Made by a program: the position numbers and the translations under genes. The notes below the pieces were generated by a model that saw nothing but the letters and a program-made list of their open reading frames with translations, did not search any database and was not told the DNA's origin. Shown piece by piece: positions 46,566 through 57,313 of a stretch of 64,000 bases of DNA. The DNA lies in the NCBI RefSeq assembly GCF_003999995.1, contig NZ_RJAD01000001.1, positions 1 through 64,000 on the forward strand, in the 5' to 3' direction. The DNA comes from Microbacterium sulfonylureivorans. Its GTDB lineage: Bacteria > Actinomycetota > Actinomycetes > Actinomycetales > Microbacteriaceae. Positions within the stretch are counted from its first letter, which is position 1, and every line of letters starts with the position of its first letter.

Positions 46566-48112
46566 ACCCCGATGCGCAGCGTCGGGAGGCCGAGCGAGAC
46601 AGCGCGAGGTGCGCCGGCCTTGCCGGCGGGCGAGGGAACGCCGCAGGACTCGGCCTGCGTGCGGTCCCAGGCATCGCCCGACCGCGTGCGGCGGATGCGG
46701 AGCGGTGCGCCGTCGACGCTGTCGGCGAGCAGATGGAAGGGCGCCGCGTGGGTGACGACGACCGACACGATGTCACCGGGACGCGGCAGGTCGGACCCCT
46801 CGGGAACTTCGAAGTGCACGAGGCGGTTGTCTTCGGCGCGACCCGTCAGCCGGTGGGTCTCGGCATCCTTCTTGCCCTCACCCGTGGAGACGAGCACCCG
46901 GACCTCACGGCCCAGCTGCTTCTGGTTCTCTTCGAGCGAGATGCGCTCTTGAAGGGCGACGAGCCTCTCATAGCGGGCCTGCACGACGGCCTTGGGAACC
47001 TGATCCGGCATCGTCGCTGCCGGAGTGCCCTCGCGGATCGAGTACTGGAAGGTGAACGCGCTGGCGAAACGGGCCTGCTCGACGACCCGCATCGTCTCTT
47101 CGAAGTCCTCTTCGGTCTCGCCGGGGAAGCCCACGATGATGTCGGTCGAGATCGCGGCGTTCGGGATCCTGTCGCGGACGCGATCGAGGATGCCGAGGAA
47201 CCGCTCGCTGCGGTACGACCGGCGCATGGCCTTGAGGATGCGGTCGCTGCCCGACTGGAGCGGCATGTGCAGCTGAGGCATGACGGCGGGGGTCTCCGCC
47301 ATGGCGTCGATGACGTCGTCGGTGAAGGCGGCGGGGTGGGGGCTCGTGAAGCGGATGCGCTCGAGGCCCGGGATCTCGCCGGCGGCGCGCAGCAGTTTGC
47401 CGAACGCCTGACGGTCGCCGAACTCGACACCGTAGGAGTTGACGTTCTGCCCGAGGAGGGTGACCTCCATCGCGCCGTCGTCGACGAGCAGGCGGATCTC
47501 GTTCAGGATGTCGCCGGGCCGGCGATCCTTCTCCTTGCCGCGCAGACTCGGAACGATGCAGAACGTGCACGTGTTGTTGCAGCCGACGGAGATCGACACC
47601 CAGCCGCTGTAGATGCTGTCGCGCTTGGTCGGCAGCGTCGAAGGGAAGACCTCGAGCGACTCGAGGATCTCGAGCTCCGCGTCGCCGTTGTGGCGCGCGC
47701 GCTCGAGAAGGCTCGGCAGCGAACCCATGTTGTGCGTGCCGAACACGACGTCGACCCAGGGCGCTTTGTCGAGGACCGCGTCCTTGTCCATCTGCGCGAG
47801 GCAGCCGCCGACGGCGATCTGCATGCCGTCGTGCTTGTCCTTGCGGGACTTCAGGTGGCCGAGCGTGCCGTAGAGCTTGCCCGCGGCGTTGTCGCGTACG
47901 GCGCAGGTGTTGATGACGACGACATCGGCTTCGGCGCCGGCTTCGACGCGGACGTAGCCTGCGCTCTCGAGCGATCCCGAGAGACGCTCGGAGTCGTGCA
48001 CGTTCATCTGGCAGCCGAAGGTGCGCACCTCGTAGGTGCGGGCCCGGCCGTCGGCGCCGACGGCGGCCTCGGACGGCGCAATGAGCGTCGGGATGTTGGA
48101 CGGGGTGGTCAT
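46562..48112 (-). CDS. miaB: tRNA-2-methylthio-N6-dimethylallyladenosine synthase
   Basis: 516 residues, radical-SAM methylthiotransferase acting after MiaA. N-terminal UPF0004 domain with Cys in [13 protein letters not shown] and [12 protein letters not shown], radical-SAM CxxxCxxC in [13 protein letters not shown], and a C-terminal TRAM domain. About 50 extra residues after the TRAM domain are low in family similarity. ATG 48112 was chosen; ATG 48124 is possible and overlaps a TAGAAT hexamer. Confidence 0.96.
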   Translation of the reverse strand: MTTPSNIPTLIAPSEAAVGADGRARTYEVRTFGCQMNVHDSERLSGSLESAGYVRVEAGAEADVVVINTCAVRDNAAGKLYGTLGHLKSRKDKHDGMQIAVGGCLAQMDKDAVLDKAPWVDVVFGTHNMGSLPSLLERARHNGDAELEILESLEVFPSTLPTKRDSIYSGWVSISVGCNNTCTFCIVPSLRGKEKDRRPGDILNEIRLLVDDGAMEVTLLGQNVNSYGVEFGDRQAFGKLLRAAGEIPGLERIRFTSPHPAAFTDDVIDAMAETPAVMPQLHMPLQSGSDRILKAMRRSYRSERFLGILDRVRDRIPNAAISTDIIVGFPGETEEDFEETMRVVEQARFASAFTFQYSIREGTPAATMPDQVPKAVVQARYERLVALQERISLEENQKQLGREVRVLVSTGEGKKDAETHRLTGRAEDNRLVHFEVPEGSDLPRPGDIVSVVVTHAAPFHLLADSVDGAPLRIRRTRSGDAWDRTQAESCGVPSPAGKAGAPRAVSLGLPTLRIGV

Positions 48113-48168
48113 GATGAGTGTCATTCTACGAGCCGACGATGGGAGACCGGCCCGCGCCGTCCGCGGTC

Positions 48169-49047
48169 TCACCGGATGCGGCCGCGCATGCGTCCGGCGG
48201 ACAGTGCGGTGCACACGAGGGAGATGCCGACCAGCACGACGATCACGAACCACCCCGGGACACCCCAGTCGCCGATGGAGAGGTCCAGTCCGTACATGGC
48301 GCGCAGGGGTTCTTCGGCGCCTGGGGCATCGGCGGTGATCACGGCCATCGTCTGGTCCGAGAACTCTCGGCGCAGCAGCATCCCCGCCTGCGCGAACGGC
48401 AGCGCCGCGACCACGTTGGCGACGCCCTCGGGGAAGACGCCGATCGGGATGTACGCCGCCGCGACGAAGCCGAGCACCGTGCCGACGATCGTAGCCAGCC
48501 CCGAGAACGCGCCGTTGGTGCGGACGAAGGAGACGATCAGCGCCGAGATCGCCGTGAAAGCGACGCACGAGAGCACGACGATCGCAAGGCTGCGCACGAT
48601 CGCCGCTGGGCCGAGCCACGTTCCGCGCAGCACGCCGAGATAGAGGATGCTGACCGCCAGGACGAACACCGACAGCACGAGGGCGACGGCGACGGCGGAC
48701 AGCAGGTAGCCGAGCACGAGCTGACTGCGCCGGAGCGGCGAGACGAGGAAGTCGCGGAATCGCCCGGACTGGTCGTCGTCGACGAGCACGGCGAGCCCGC
48801 CGAGCCCCGTCGTCACGGTCGTGATGAGCACGATGCCCGCGAACATCCAGCTGTCGACGAAAGCCTGCACCTCGGCCGTCGACGCGCCGGGCAGCGAGTC
48901 GGCGAGGCCCGCGGTCTGGAGGTTGCCGAGGAACAGCGTGTAGAGGCCGAACAGGATGACCGCGCCCAGGAGGGAGAAGAAGACGTTGAGTCGATCGCGG
49001 AAGAAGAGCTGCAGATTGCGATGGACGATCGCCCAGACGACGCTCAT
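48169..49047 (-). CDS. ABC-2 type transporter permease
   Basis: 292 residues, six transmembrane segments of the ABC-2 exporter type ([20 protein letters not shown] at residues 8-27, then [20 protein letters not shown]). Start overlaps the ATPase gene by four bases, so both form one exporter. Drug or lipid export is plausible; substrate unknown. Confidence 0.88.
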   Translation of the reverse strand: MSVVWAIVHRNLQLFFRDRLNVFFSLLGAVILFGLYTLFLGNLQTAGLADSLPGASTAEVQAFVDSWMFAGIVLITTVTTGLGGLAVLVDDDQSGRFRDFLVSPLRRSQLVLGYLLSAVAVALVLSVFVLAVSILYLGVLRGTWLGPAAIVRSLAIVVLSCVAFTAISALIVSFVRTNGAFSGLATIVGTVLGFVAAAYIPIGVFPEGVANVVAALPFAQAGMLLRREFSDQTMAVITADAPGAEEPLRAMYGLDLSIGDWGVPGWFVIVVLVGISLVCTALSAGRMRGRIR

Positions 49048-49964
49048 GCCGCGTCCTCTGCCGCGGTCGACTTTCCCGTCAATGTCAGGAAGACATCGTC
49101 CATGCGACCGTGCCGGAACTCGAAGTCGCGGACTCGGTCACCGTGGGCGGCGAGCAGCGCGCGAGCCACATCGGCATCGGGGACGCCGATCACCACGACG
49201 TCGCGGTGGCGCACAGGGTCGGCGCCGACCGCATGGGCCGATGCGGCGAGCGTCTCGGGATCGTTCGTGGTGATGCTCAGGATGCTGCGGCTGTGACGAG
49301 CCCGCAGTCGTGCGGGGGTGTCATCGGCGACGATGCGGCCCTCGTCGATGATGCAGACGCGGGCAGCCTCCTCGGTCTCTTCGAGATAGTGCGTGGTCAG
49401 GAAGATCGTGAGATCGCCCCGGGCACTCAGCTCGTGGAGCGTCCGCCAGACGAGCGCACGGCTGCCGGGGTCGAGCCCCGCGGTGGGCTCGTCGAGGAAC
49501 AGCACGGCGGGCTCGTGGAGGAGTGCGCGTGCGATGTCGACGCGCCGGCGCTGACCACCGGACAGCCGCCCGTACCGTTGGTCGAGGAGTCCGTCGAGCC
49601 CGATGAGCGCGGACACGCTGCCGATCCGGGTGTCGAGCGGCTCGCGCGCGATGCGCGACAGGCGGCCGCGCAACCGCAGATTCTCGCGCGCGGTCAGCAG
49701 CGGATCGAGCAGTGACTCCTGGAACACGACGCCGATCGACTCGCGCACGCGGTCGCCATCATGGCGGACGTCGTGGCCGTTCACGACGACGGTCCCCGCG
49801 TCGAAGGGCAGCACGGTCGTGAGGCATCCGATCGTCGTCGACTTGCCCGCGCCGTTGGTTCCGACGAATGCGAAGACACCTCCGTCCGCCACCGAGAACG
49901 AGATGTCGTCGACGGCGACCTTCTCGCGGTAGCGCTTGGTCAGACCCTGGACCTCGATCGCCAT
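49044..49964 (-). CDS. ABC exporter ATP-binding protein
   Basis: 306 residues. Walker [10 protein letters not shown] near residue 35, signature [15 protein letters not shown], Walker [14 protein letters not shown] and the H-loop [11 protein letters not shown]; the C-terminal 80 residues match the DrrA-like regulatory part. ATG 49964 has GGAGGGAG upstream. Partner of the ABC-2 permease. Confidence 0.92.
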   Translation of the reverse strand: MAIEVQGLTKRYREKVAVDDISFSVADGGVFAFVGTNGAGKSTTIGCLTTVLPFDAGTVVVNGHDVRHDGDRVRESIGVVFQESLLDPLLTARENLRLRGRLSRIAREPLDTRIGSVSALIGLDGLLDQRYGRLSGGQRRRVDIARALLHEPAVLFLDEPTAGLDPGSRALVWRTLHELSARGDLTIFLTTHYLEETEEAARVCIIDEGRIVADDTPARLRARHSRSILSITTNDPETLAASAHAVGADPVRHRDVVVIGVPDADVARALLAAHGDRVRDFEFRHGRMDDVFLTLTGKSTAAEDAA

Positions 49965-50076
49965 GCCGGCTCCCTCCGCTCCCGATCCGACCATATCGTC
50001 AGCCTGCCCCGGCGCCATACCGGGACGCCTGTGGCGCCCGCACCGCGGGGCGATTCCCTGCGCCGCGGCGGTCCGC

Positions 50077-50928
50077 TCAGCGGAATCTGACCCCGCTCGA
50101 TCCGCCGGGGCTCTCGTCGAGCGCCGCGCGCGCGGCCGACGATGCGATCGATCCGCCGTACCCGCGACGCGCGAGCTGTCCGCTCAGGCGCCGCAGCGCC
50201 GTGTCGCGGTCGAGGCTCCGAAGCGAACGCGCCTTGCCGCGTGCGAACTCGAGGGCGCGCTCGAAGTCGTCGTCGGGCAGCGAGGCCAATGCCGCGTCGG
50301 CGATGTCTCGCGGGATGCCGCGCTTCGCCAGGGTCTGTGCGATCACCTGGCGGCCCTGACCTTTGCGGTCGACGCCGGCGTGGATGAGCTGATCGGCCAG
50401 CGCCGCGTCGTCGAGGTAGCCGTACTCGTCCATCGACGCGATCACGTGCTCGGTCGCGCCGGCATCGAGGTCGAACTCGCGCAGGACGCCGCGCGCTTCG
50501 GACACCGACAGCGATCGGGTGCGCAGCTTCTTGAGGAGCGCCTTCTCCGCGAGCTCGACGTTCGGAGCTTCAGCGACAGCGTCGTCTGTGATTCCCCGTC
50601 GATCCGTGGCCCAGGTCGGATGCCACCGCTCGTCCGCTGACCGGTCGGCGGACAGGTGATCGGACGCGAGCGCCGTGACCTCGCCGCCTGTGCGCGACGC
50701 TCTGTCGGGCGCGGCGGATCGACGCTCGCGCGCCCGATCGATGGCCGCGGTGATCTCGGCGACGGCTGCCTCGACAACGGGATCGTCGTCCCGGACGGAC
50801 TCCGGGGGCCTGGAGTAGGGCGTCTCCAGCGCCCGCGCCGCGGTCTCCGGCCGCTCGGGCACCGGTCCGCCGAACAGCGGGATGACGGGGGCGAGGCGAT
50901 CCCGCTCGCCCCCGTTCTCCGTGCTCAT
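50077..50928 (-). CDS. recX: RecA regulatory protein RecX
   Basis: 283 residues, longer than typical RecX because of about 120 poorly conserved N-terminal residues. The RecX three-helix repeats start near 140 (KALLKKLRTRSLSVSEARGV) with VIASMDEYGYLDDAALADQL and GIPRDIADAAL. It limits RecA filament growth. Only one base separates it from the recA stop (TGA-C-ATG), so the two are co-expressed. Confidence 0.9.
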   Translation of the reverse strand: MSTENGGERDRLAPVIPLFGGPVPERPETAARALETPYSRPPESVRDDDPVVEAAVAEITAAIDRARERRSAAPDRASRTGGEVTALASDHLSADRSADERWHPTWATDRRGITDDAVAEAPNVELAEKALLKKLRTRSLSVSEARGVLREFDLDAGATEHVIASMDEYGYLDDAALADQLIHAGVDRKGQGRQVIAQTLAKRGIPRDIADAALASLPDDDFERALEFARGKARSLRSLDRDTALRRLSGQLARRGYGGSIASSAARAALDESPGGSSGVRFR

Positions 50929-50929
50929 G

Positions 50930-51982
<1,053 letters not shown>

Positions 51983-52166
51983 GACGTGCTCCTAATGCTC
52001 GCGTTCCGTCGCCTGTAGGCTGTCGCGCTCCGACCCCGGTGGGACGGATGCTGCGACAAGGCGTGAGGTGTCGTTCGACGTGGATCACGCTAGGGGCGGG
52101 CTCCGACATCCGTCTTCGCTCCGCTCCCGTCGTGGAGAGACACGCTCTCGACACCTGCTGTGCAGG

Positions 52167-52196
52167 AGCCTACGCGGTAGTCGAACAGATCTTCGA
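52167..52196 (-). promoter_or_regulatory. recA promoter with LexA-box-like dyad
   Basis: TCGAAC-AGAT-CTTCGA (52181-52196) differs at one position from the actinobacterial LexA consensus TCGAAC-N4-GTTCGA and covers the -35 region of a promoter with -10 TAGGCT (52172..52167). Directly downstream, CCTGC-TGT-GCAGG (52154-52166) forms a hairpin at the predicted 5' end of the mRNA. Confidence 0.7.
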
Positions 52197-52219
52197 CGAC
52201 ACGCCGGACCGAAAAGGCG

Positions 52220-52444
52220 TCAGCCGCGCTTGGGCTCGAGGCGTCCTGCGCCGTAGCGACGCTCGGCCGGGACATCCATCTCCTCGCACAGCGCGAGCCA
52301 GACATCGCGCGGCGGAACCCCGCCGTCCAGCGCCTGAGCGGCCGTTCGCGAACCGAGACTCGCCAGCACGAGGTCTACGATGAGGCCTCCCGCGCCGGCT
52401 CCGAACTCATCGCGCACGGCGCGATCGAACTCACTGCGCCTCAT
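52220..52444 (-). CDS. DUF3046 family small protein
   Basis: 74 residues: MRRSEFDRAVRDEFG at the N-terminus and ALDGGVPPRDVWLALCEEMD in the middle. This matches DUF3046, a small actinobacterial family usually beside recA. Function unknown. No good ribosome-binding site was seen; the gene follows clgR by 25 bases. Confidence 0.85.
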   Translation of the reverse strand: MRRSEFDRAVRDEFGAGAGGLIVDLVLASLGSRTAAQALDGGVPPRDVWLALCEEMDVPAERRYGAGRLEPKRG

Positions 52445-52469
52445 AGCGATGGGAAGTCGGAACCGCGTG

Positions 52470-52778
52470 TCAGCGCAGCGACAGCTCGGCGTCGACGGAG
52501 GCCACGAGGTCGTCGGGGACGACATCGGGGAAGGTCTGCAGCCCCTCGAGCACCGAGATGCGGTCGCCGACCTCACGCATGATGATCGAGATCGGCACAT
52601 CGAGCGCCTCTGCGACTGACGCGAGGATCTCGCTGGACGCTTCCTTCTGGCCGCGCTCCACCTCGCTCAGATAGCCGAGGGCGACACTCGCGCGGCTCGC
52701 GACCTGACGGAGGGTGCGACCCTTCTGCTGGCGGAAATCACGAAGCACTTCGCCGATTTCTTGACGTACCAGGATCAT
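52470..52778 (-). CDS. clgR: ClgR-type XRE transcriptional regulator
   Basis: 102 residues. The helix-turn-helix LRQVASRASVALGYLSEVER (residues about 22-41) and the following GQKEASSEILASVAEALDVP match ClgR, activator of clp protease and other proteolysis/stress genes in actinobacteria. Its position between cinA and recA is the usual one. ATG 52778 was taken as the start because the domain begins here; GGAGG lies about 11 bases upstream. Confidence 0.85.
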   Translation of the reverse strand: MILVRQEIGEVLRDFRQQKGRTLRQVASRASVALGYLSEVERGQKEASSEILASVAEALDVPISIIMREVGDRISVLEGLQTFPDVVPDDLVASVDAELSLR

Positions 52779-52811
52779 TGTGGGCCCCCTCCTCACTTCT
52801 GATTCCGCCGC

Positions 52812-52825
52812 TGTCCGGGTGGACA
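52812..52825. promoter_or_regulatory. Dyad upstream of clgR
   Basis: TGTCC-GGGT-GGACA, a perfect 5-base inverted repeat 34-47 bases before clgR. It could be an autoregulatory or other operator. Confidence 0.35.
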
Positions 52826-52924
52826 ACAGTACAGCACCGGTTGATGCCAATCTAATCCCGAGAACTGGGGAATGGGTGGGAATCACCGAATGTAACCGAG
52901 AAGAAACACGGTCTGTTCCCGCCG

Positions 52925-53401
52925 TCACACGGCCGCGGCTCGGAGTTCGCCCAGAACCAGTTCAAGCGCGCTGTCGACCGTCGATGCGCGGATCGCGCCG
53001 CGAGAGCCGGCCAGTCGCAGCGCCCGGACGGCACCACCCGACGGCGTGGACACCGCGATGAAGACCGTGCCGACCGGCAGCCCGTCCTGCGGGTCCGGGC
53101 CCGCCACGCCGGTCGTCGAGACGCCGACGTCGGCGCCCAGCACCCGCCGCGCACCCTCCGCCATCTGCTGGGCCACGGTGGCGTCGACGGATCCGGCTCG
53201 GTCGAGGAGGTCCTGATCGACGCCGAGCGCGGCCGCCTTCAGATCGGTCGCGTACGCGACCACTCCTCCCCGGACGTGGGCCGATGCCCCGGGAACGTCG
53301 ACGAGCGTCGCGATCACCAGGCCCCCGGTGAGGGATTCCGCTGTGCCGATCGTCCAGCCACGGCTTCCGAGGGCCTCGAGGACATCGGCGGCGAGGGTCA
53401 C
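52925..53401 (-). CDS. CinA-family nicotinamide-nucleotide amidohydrolase
   Basis: 158 residues, equivalent to the stand-alone CinA C-terminal (PncC) domain: GTAESLTGGLVIATLVDVPG near residue 20, GVVAYATDLKAAALGV, and TTGVAGPDPQDGLPVGTV. PncC deamidates NMN. The GTG start overlaps the pgsA stop by four bases. Longer frame upstream is an overlap artefact. Confidence 0.92.
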   Translation of the reverse strand: MTLAADVLEALGSRGWTIGTAESLTGGLVIATLVDVPGASAHVRGGVVAYATDLKAAALGVDQDLLDRAGSVDATVAQQMAEGARRVLGADVGVSTTGVAGPDPQDGLPVGTVFIAVSTPSGGAVRALRLAGSRGAIRASTVDSALELVLGELRAAAV

Positions 53402-53970
53402 ACCGGTCCCTTGGCCTTGCGCGCGGCGCGGACCGCGGTGACGACGTAGTCGATGCCGCTCGCGATCGTCAGCACGACGGCGATCGTCATCGTGACGCCG
53501 TTCACCCAGAAGATCCAGTCGCCGACGATCGTCCAGAGCGGAAGCAGCGCGAGCGAGAGCGCGACGCCCTGCGCCAGGGTCTTGAGCTTCCCCATCCAGG
53601 CCGCCGCGACCACGTGGTCGCTCGCGACGACGAAACGGTGGACGGTGATGCCGACCTCGCGGACGAGCACGATGATCGTGATCCACCAGTCCAGCTCGCC
53701 GAGGATCGACAGCCCGATGAACGCGAAGCCGGTCAGGATCTTGTCGGCCAGCGGGTCGAGCAGCTTGCCGAGGTCGGTGACGATCTCGTAGCGCCGGGCC
53801 AGCCAGCCGTCGATCCCGTCGGTCGCGATCGCGACGATGAACAGCACCGCCGCCCACCATCGCAGCGGTCCGTCGGCTCCGCCGTCGGCGAGCAGCATCC
53901 ACAGGAACACCGGCGCGCAGAGGATGCGCACGACGGTGATGATGTTGGGGAGCTGCCGCGGGATCGCCAT
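53398..53970 (-). CDS. pgsA: CDP-diacylglycerol-glycerol-3-phosphate phosphatidyltransferase
   Basis: 190-residue integral membrane enzyme making phosphatidylglycerol phosphate. The CDP-alcohol signature DGIDGWLARRYEIVTDLGKL (D-G-x2-A-R-x8-G-x3-D-x3-D pattern) is at about residues 49-68. Four to five transmembrane helices. TAGGCT (53983..53978) seven bases before the ATG suggests leaderless translation. Confidence 0.93.
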   Translation of the reverse strand: MAIPRQLPNIITVVRILCAPVFLWMLLADGGADGPLRWWAAVLFIVAIATDGIDGWLARRYEIVTDLGKLLDPLADKILTGFAFIGLSILGELDWWITIIVLVREVGITVHRFVVASDHVVAAAWMGKLKTLAQGVALSLALLPLWTIVGDWIFWVNGVTMTIAVVLTIASGIDYVVTAVRAARKAKGPV

Positions 53971-53997
53971 GCGCCCGAGCCTATCGCTGGGCTGCGG

Positions 53998-56676
53998 TCA
54001 GTCGCGGCCCGTCAAGCCCCAGGCGTCCTCGTCTCCCTCGCTCTCGACCACGGGGTAGCCGTCGAACTGGGAGTCGACCGCGTCGGCGCCGTACGGGTCG
54101 CCGCCCGTCGACGCGTCGCCGGGCACGTCCTCGCCGCGCAGGCGGGCCAGGATCGCGGGAAGCTGCTCGACCGTCACCAGGACGTCGCGGGCCTTCGAGC
54201 CCTCGGAGGGGCCGACGATCTCGCGCGACTCGAGGAGATCCATGAGGCGTCCGGCCTTCGCGAAGCCCACGCGCAGCTTGCGCTGCAGCATCGAGGTGGA
54301 GCCGAACTGCGTCGACACGACGAGTTCGGTCGCGGCGAGGAGCAGCTCCAGGTCGTCGCCGATGTCGGCGTCGATCTCCTTCTTCTCGGCGGCGACGGCC
54401 ACGTCTGGCCGGTACTCCGGCCGGGCTTGGGCGGTGACGTGCTTGACGACCTTCTCGATCTCCTGCTCGCTCACCCACGCGCCCTGGACACGCAGCGCCT
54501 TGGAGGCGCCCATGGGCAGGAAGAGGGCGTCGCCCTGGCCGATGAGCCGATCGGCGCCCGGCTGGTCGAGGATGACTCGGGAGTCGGTGACGCTCGTCAC
54601 CGCGAAGGCGAGGCGCGACGGGACGTTCGCCTTGATGAGGCCCGTCACGACGTCGACCGACGGTCGCTGGGTGGCGAGGACCAGATGGATGCCGCTCGCT
54701 CGGGCCAGCTGGGTGATGCGCACGATCGAGTCCTCGACATCGCGCGGAGCGACCATCATGAGGTCGGCGAGCTCGTCGACGACGACGAGCAGGTAGGGGT
54801 AGGGCTTGAGGACCCGCTCGCTGCCGACCGGCAGCTTGACCTCTCCGGCGACGACCGCGCGGTTGAAGTCGTCGATGTGCCGGAAGCCGAAGGACGCGAG
54901 GTCGTCGTACCTCATGTCCATCTCCTTCACGACCCACTGGAGCGCCTCAGCGGCCTTCTTCGGGTTCGTGATGATGGGCGTGATCAGATGGGGCACGCCG
55001 GCGTACGACGTGAGCTCGACGCGCTTGGGGTCGATGAGCACCATGCGCACGTCGGCCGGCTTCGCGCGCATCAGGAGGCTCGTGATCATCGAGTTGACGA
55101 AGCTCGACTTGCCCGATCCGGTGGATCCGGCGACGAGCAGGTGAGGCATCTTCGCGAGGTTCGCAACCACGTAGCCGCCGCCGACGTCCTTGCCGACCCC
55201 GATCGTCATCGGATGTGTCGACTGCTGGGCGTTCTGCGAGCGCAGGACGTCGCCGAGCGTGACGATCTCGCGGTCGGTGTTCGGGATCTCGACGCCGATG
55301 GCGCTCTTGCCCGGGATCGGCGCGAGGATGCGCACCTCGTTCGAGGCGACCGCGTACGCGATGTTGTTCGTGAGCGCCGTGATGCGCTCGACCTTGACAC
55401 CGGGGCCCAGCGAGATCTCGTACTGGGTGACGGTCGGACCGCGCGAGAAGCCGGTGACGCGGGCGTCGACCGAGAACTGGTCGAGCACGCTGGTGATGGC
55501 CTTGACGGTGTCGTCGTTCGCCTGTGACCGCGCGACATGCGGCGTGCCCTGGGCGAGCGCGGTCACCGAGGGCAGTCGGTACGGGGCCGTCGGCGCCGAG
55601 TGCGCGGCATCCGATCCGATGCCGGACAGTCCGGGCAGCAGCCCGTCTTCCAGCGGATCCTCGCTGTCGTCGCGCAGCGAGGTGCCCGACGACGTCGCCG
55701 CCTTCGCAGCCGTCAGGACGGTCGGGTCGATGATCTCGGTCAGCGCGTCCGTCGCGACCGGCGCCGGGGGCGTCGGCGGCTCGAGCACCTGGTCGAACCC
55801 GCCCACGACGGAGCCCGGGGGCAGCAGCGACGTGAGGTCGTCGGAGGCGAGGCCGCCGTCGGGATCCTCCTCCCGGCCCGTCCTGTTGCGACGCCACCAC
55901 GGCAGCGCGGGGTCGCCGTCGTCGGCCGCAGCCGGAGTCGCGGCATCCGCCGGCGTCTGCTCGGGGCGCGGTTCGGCGCCGAACATCCACGCGTAGAGCT
56001 CGCCGAGGCGGCGGCCGATGCGATTGGGGGGCGTCTTGGTGATGATCAGGATGCTGAGGACGGCCAGGAGCGACAGCACGATGTACGCGCCGACGTCGGT
56101 GAGGACGATCGCCAGCGGCTCGGCGAGCATCCAGCCGAACAGGCCGCCCGCTTCGCTCAGCGCAGGCAGACCCTCGCTGGGCTGCGGACGGCCGCCGGCG
56201 ACGTGGCAGAAGCCCGCGATCGTGAGGACGAGCAGACCGAATCCGATGCCGATGCGCCCGTTGTCGTGCACGGACGACGGGTGGCGGAACATCCACCCTG
56301 CGAGGAACAGCAGCAGGACCGGCAGGATGAACGCCTCGCGGCCGATGAGACCGCCGACGGTGTACGCGCTGATGGTCGCGGCGACCTCGTTGCCGATGAA
56401 GAACCACTCGTTGACGGCGCCCGCGATCGCGAGCAGGACGAGCAGGAACGGGAAGCCGTCGCGGCGCTGGTCCTTCTCGAGCGTCTCGGGGCCGAAGGCG
56501 CGGAAGAGCCCTCCCGTCGCATGGGCGAGGCCGAGCCAGGCGCGCACGATCACGGGCGGCCGGTCGGAGTCGCCGACGTACTTCTTGGGTGCCGGTTCCG
56601 GCTTCTTGGCGCGCGACGACGACGATGCGCGCGACGGCGTGCGACCGCTCTTGGTCGGGCTGGTGCTCCTGGCCAT
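53998..56676 (-). CDS. ftsK: DNA translocase FtsK
   Basis: 892 residues: N-terminal membrane part with four helices (residues about 70-215), a short acidic/Pro linker, the RecA-like motor with Walker [15 protein letters not shown] near 530 and [11 protein letters not shown], and the C-terminal gamma winged helix ([20 protein letters not shown]) that reads chromosome polarity sequences. It pumps DNA at the septum. TACCGT lies six bases before the ATG, but the intervening GGAGGA could also serve as ribosome-binding site. Confidence 0.96.
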   Translation of the reverse strand: MARSTSPTKSGRTPSRASSSSRAKKPEPAPKKYVGDSDRPPVIVRAWLGLAHATGGLFRAFGPETLEKDQRRDGFPFLLVLLAIAGAVNEWFFIGNEVAATISAYTVGGLIGREAFILPVLLLFLAGWMFRHPSSVHDNGRIGIGFGLLVLTIAGFCHVAGGRPQPSEGLPALSEAGGLFGWMLAEPLAIVLTDVGAYIVLSLLAVLSILIITKTPPNRIGRRLGELYAWMFGAEPRPEQTPADAATPAAADDGDPALPWWRRNRTGREEDPDGGLASDDLTSLLPPGSVVGGFDQVLEPPTPPAPVATDALTEIIDPTVLTAAKAATSSGTSLRDDSEDPLEDGLLPGLSGIGSDAAHSAPTAPYRLPSVTALAQGTPHVARSQANDDTVKAITSVLDQFSVDARVTGFSRGPTVTQYEISLGPGVKVERITALTNNIAYAVASNEVRILAPIPGKSAIGVEIPNTDREIVTLGDVLRSQNAQQSTHPMTIGVGKDVGGGYVVANLAKMPHLLVAGSTGSGKSSFVNSMITSLLMRAKPADVRMVLIDPKRVELTSYAGVPHLITPIITNPKKAAEALQWVVKEMDMRYDDLASFGFRHIDDFNRAVVAGEVKLPVGSERVLKPYPYLLVVVDELADLMMVAPRDVEDSIVRITQLARASGIHLVLATQRPSVDVVTGLIKANVPSRLAFAVTSVTDSRVILDQPGADRLIGQGDALFLPMGASKALRVQGAWVSEQEIEKVVKHVTAQARPEYRPDVAVAAEKKEIDADIGDDLELLLAATELVVSTQFGSTSMLQRKLRVGFAKAGRLMDLLESREIVGPSEGSKARDVLVTVEQLPAILARLRGEDVPGDASTGGDPYGADAVDSQFDGYPVVESEGDEDAWGLTGRD

Positions 56677-56750
56677 TCCTCCACGGTAAGCCGCGCCTCC
56701 GACTTTTCCGCGGAACCACGCGGCACAACGGCGCGCTGGAACGCCTCCCG

Positions 56751-57245
56751 TCAGCGCAGGCGCTTGACCATGGTGTCGCGCCCGTGGCCGGCCTCGACCA
56801 CGGCGAAGCCCTCGCTGCGGTACAGCGTCGAGGCGAAGTTGCCGCGTTCGACGCTCAGGCTGATGCGTGCGAAGCCCTGCGTGCGCGCGTTATCGCACAG
56901 GCGCTGGAGCAGGGCCCGGCCGACGCCGTGGGCGCGCCAGATGGGGCGCACGCCGATGATGAGCTCCGGCACGCCGGTGCCGATGTAGCCGAAACCGGGG
57001 TCGGTGCGCGACAGCATCCGGTACCAGGCGGCCCCGATCGGGGCGCCGTTGGCGTCCTCCGCGATGAAGCCCGCGTCGCTGGGCTGCATCCACCCCGAGA
57101 CGTACCGGCTGTGGTCCGAGCCGGTGATCAGCTCGTGCTTGGGACGAGCGGCGCCGGGGCGCCAGTTCGCCGCTTCCACGACCATGTCGCCCAGGAACGC
57201 GCCGTCGGCCTGCGTGGCGGGGCGGACGCTGAACGAGGCGGGCAT
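56751..57245 (-). CDS. GNAT family acetyltransferase
   Basis: 164 residues with the GNAT fold: acetyl-CoA loop [20 protein letters not shown] (R/Q-x2-G-x-G/A type) near residue 105 and the C-terminal [15 protein letters not shown]. Substrate unknown. TAAACT (57257..57252) lies six bases before ATG 57245, with no ribosome-binding site. Confidence 0.88.
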   Translation of the reverse strand: MPASFSVRPATQADGAFLGDMVVEAANWRPGAARPKHELITGSDHSRYVSGWMQPSDAGFIAEDANGAPIGAAWYRMLSRTDPGFGYIGTGVPELIIGVRPIWRAHGVGRALLQRLCDNARTQGFARISLSVERGNFASTLYRSEGFAVVEAGHGRDTMVKRLR

Positions 57246-57265
57246 GCCGCGAGTTTAGCGACGGC

Positions 57266-57308
57266 GAGCGGATGCTTCGTCCCGTGTGTCGGGGCGAGGC
57301 ATCCGCTC
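57266..57308 (-). terminator. Terminator after RNase J
   Basis: GAGCGGATGC (57266-57275) pairs perfectly with GCATCCGCTC (57299-57308), and the interior continues as CGTCCCG/CGGGGCG with one G-T pair. It begins six bases after the RNase J stop. Like the hairpin at 2386-2429 its arms are built on the GGATGC word. Confidence 0.65.
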
Positions 57309-57313
57309 TCCCG

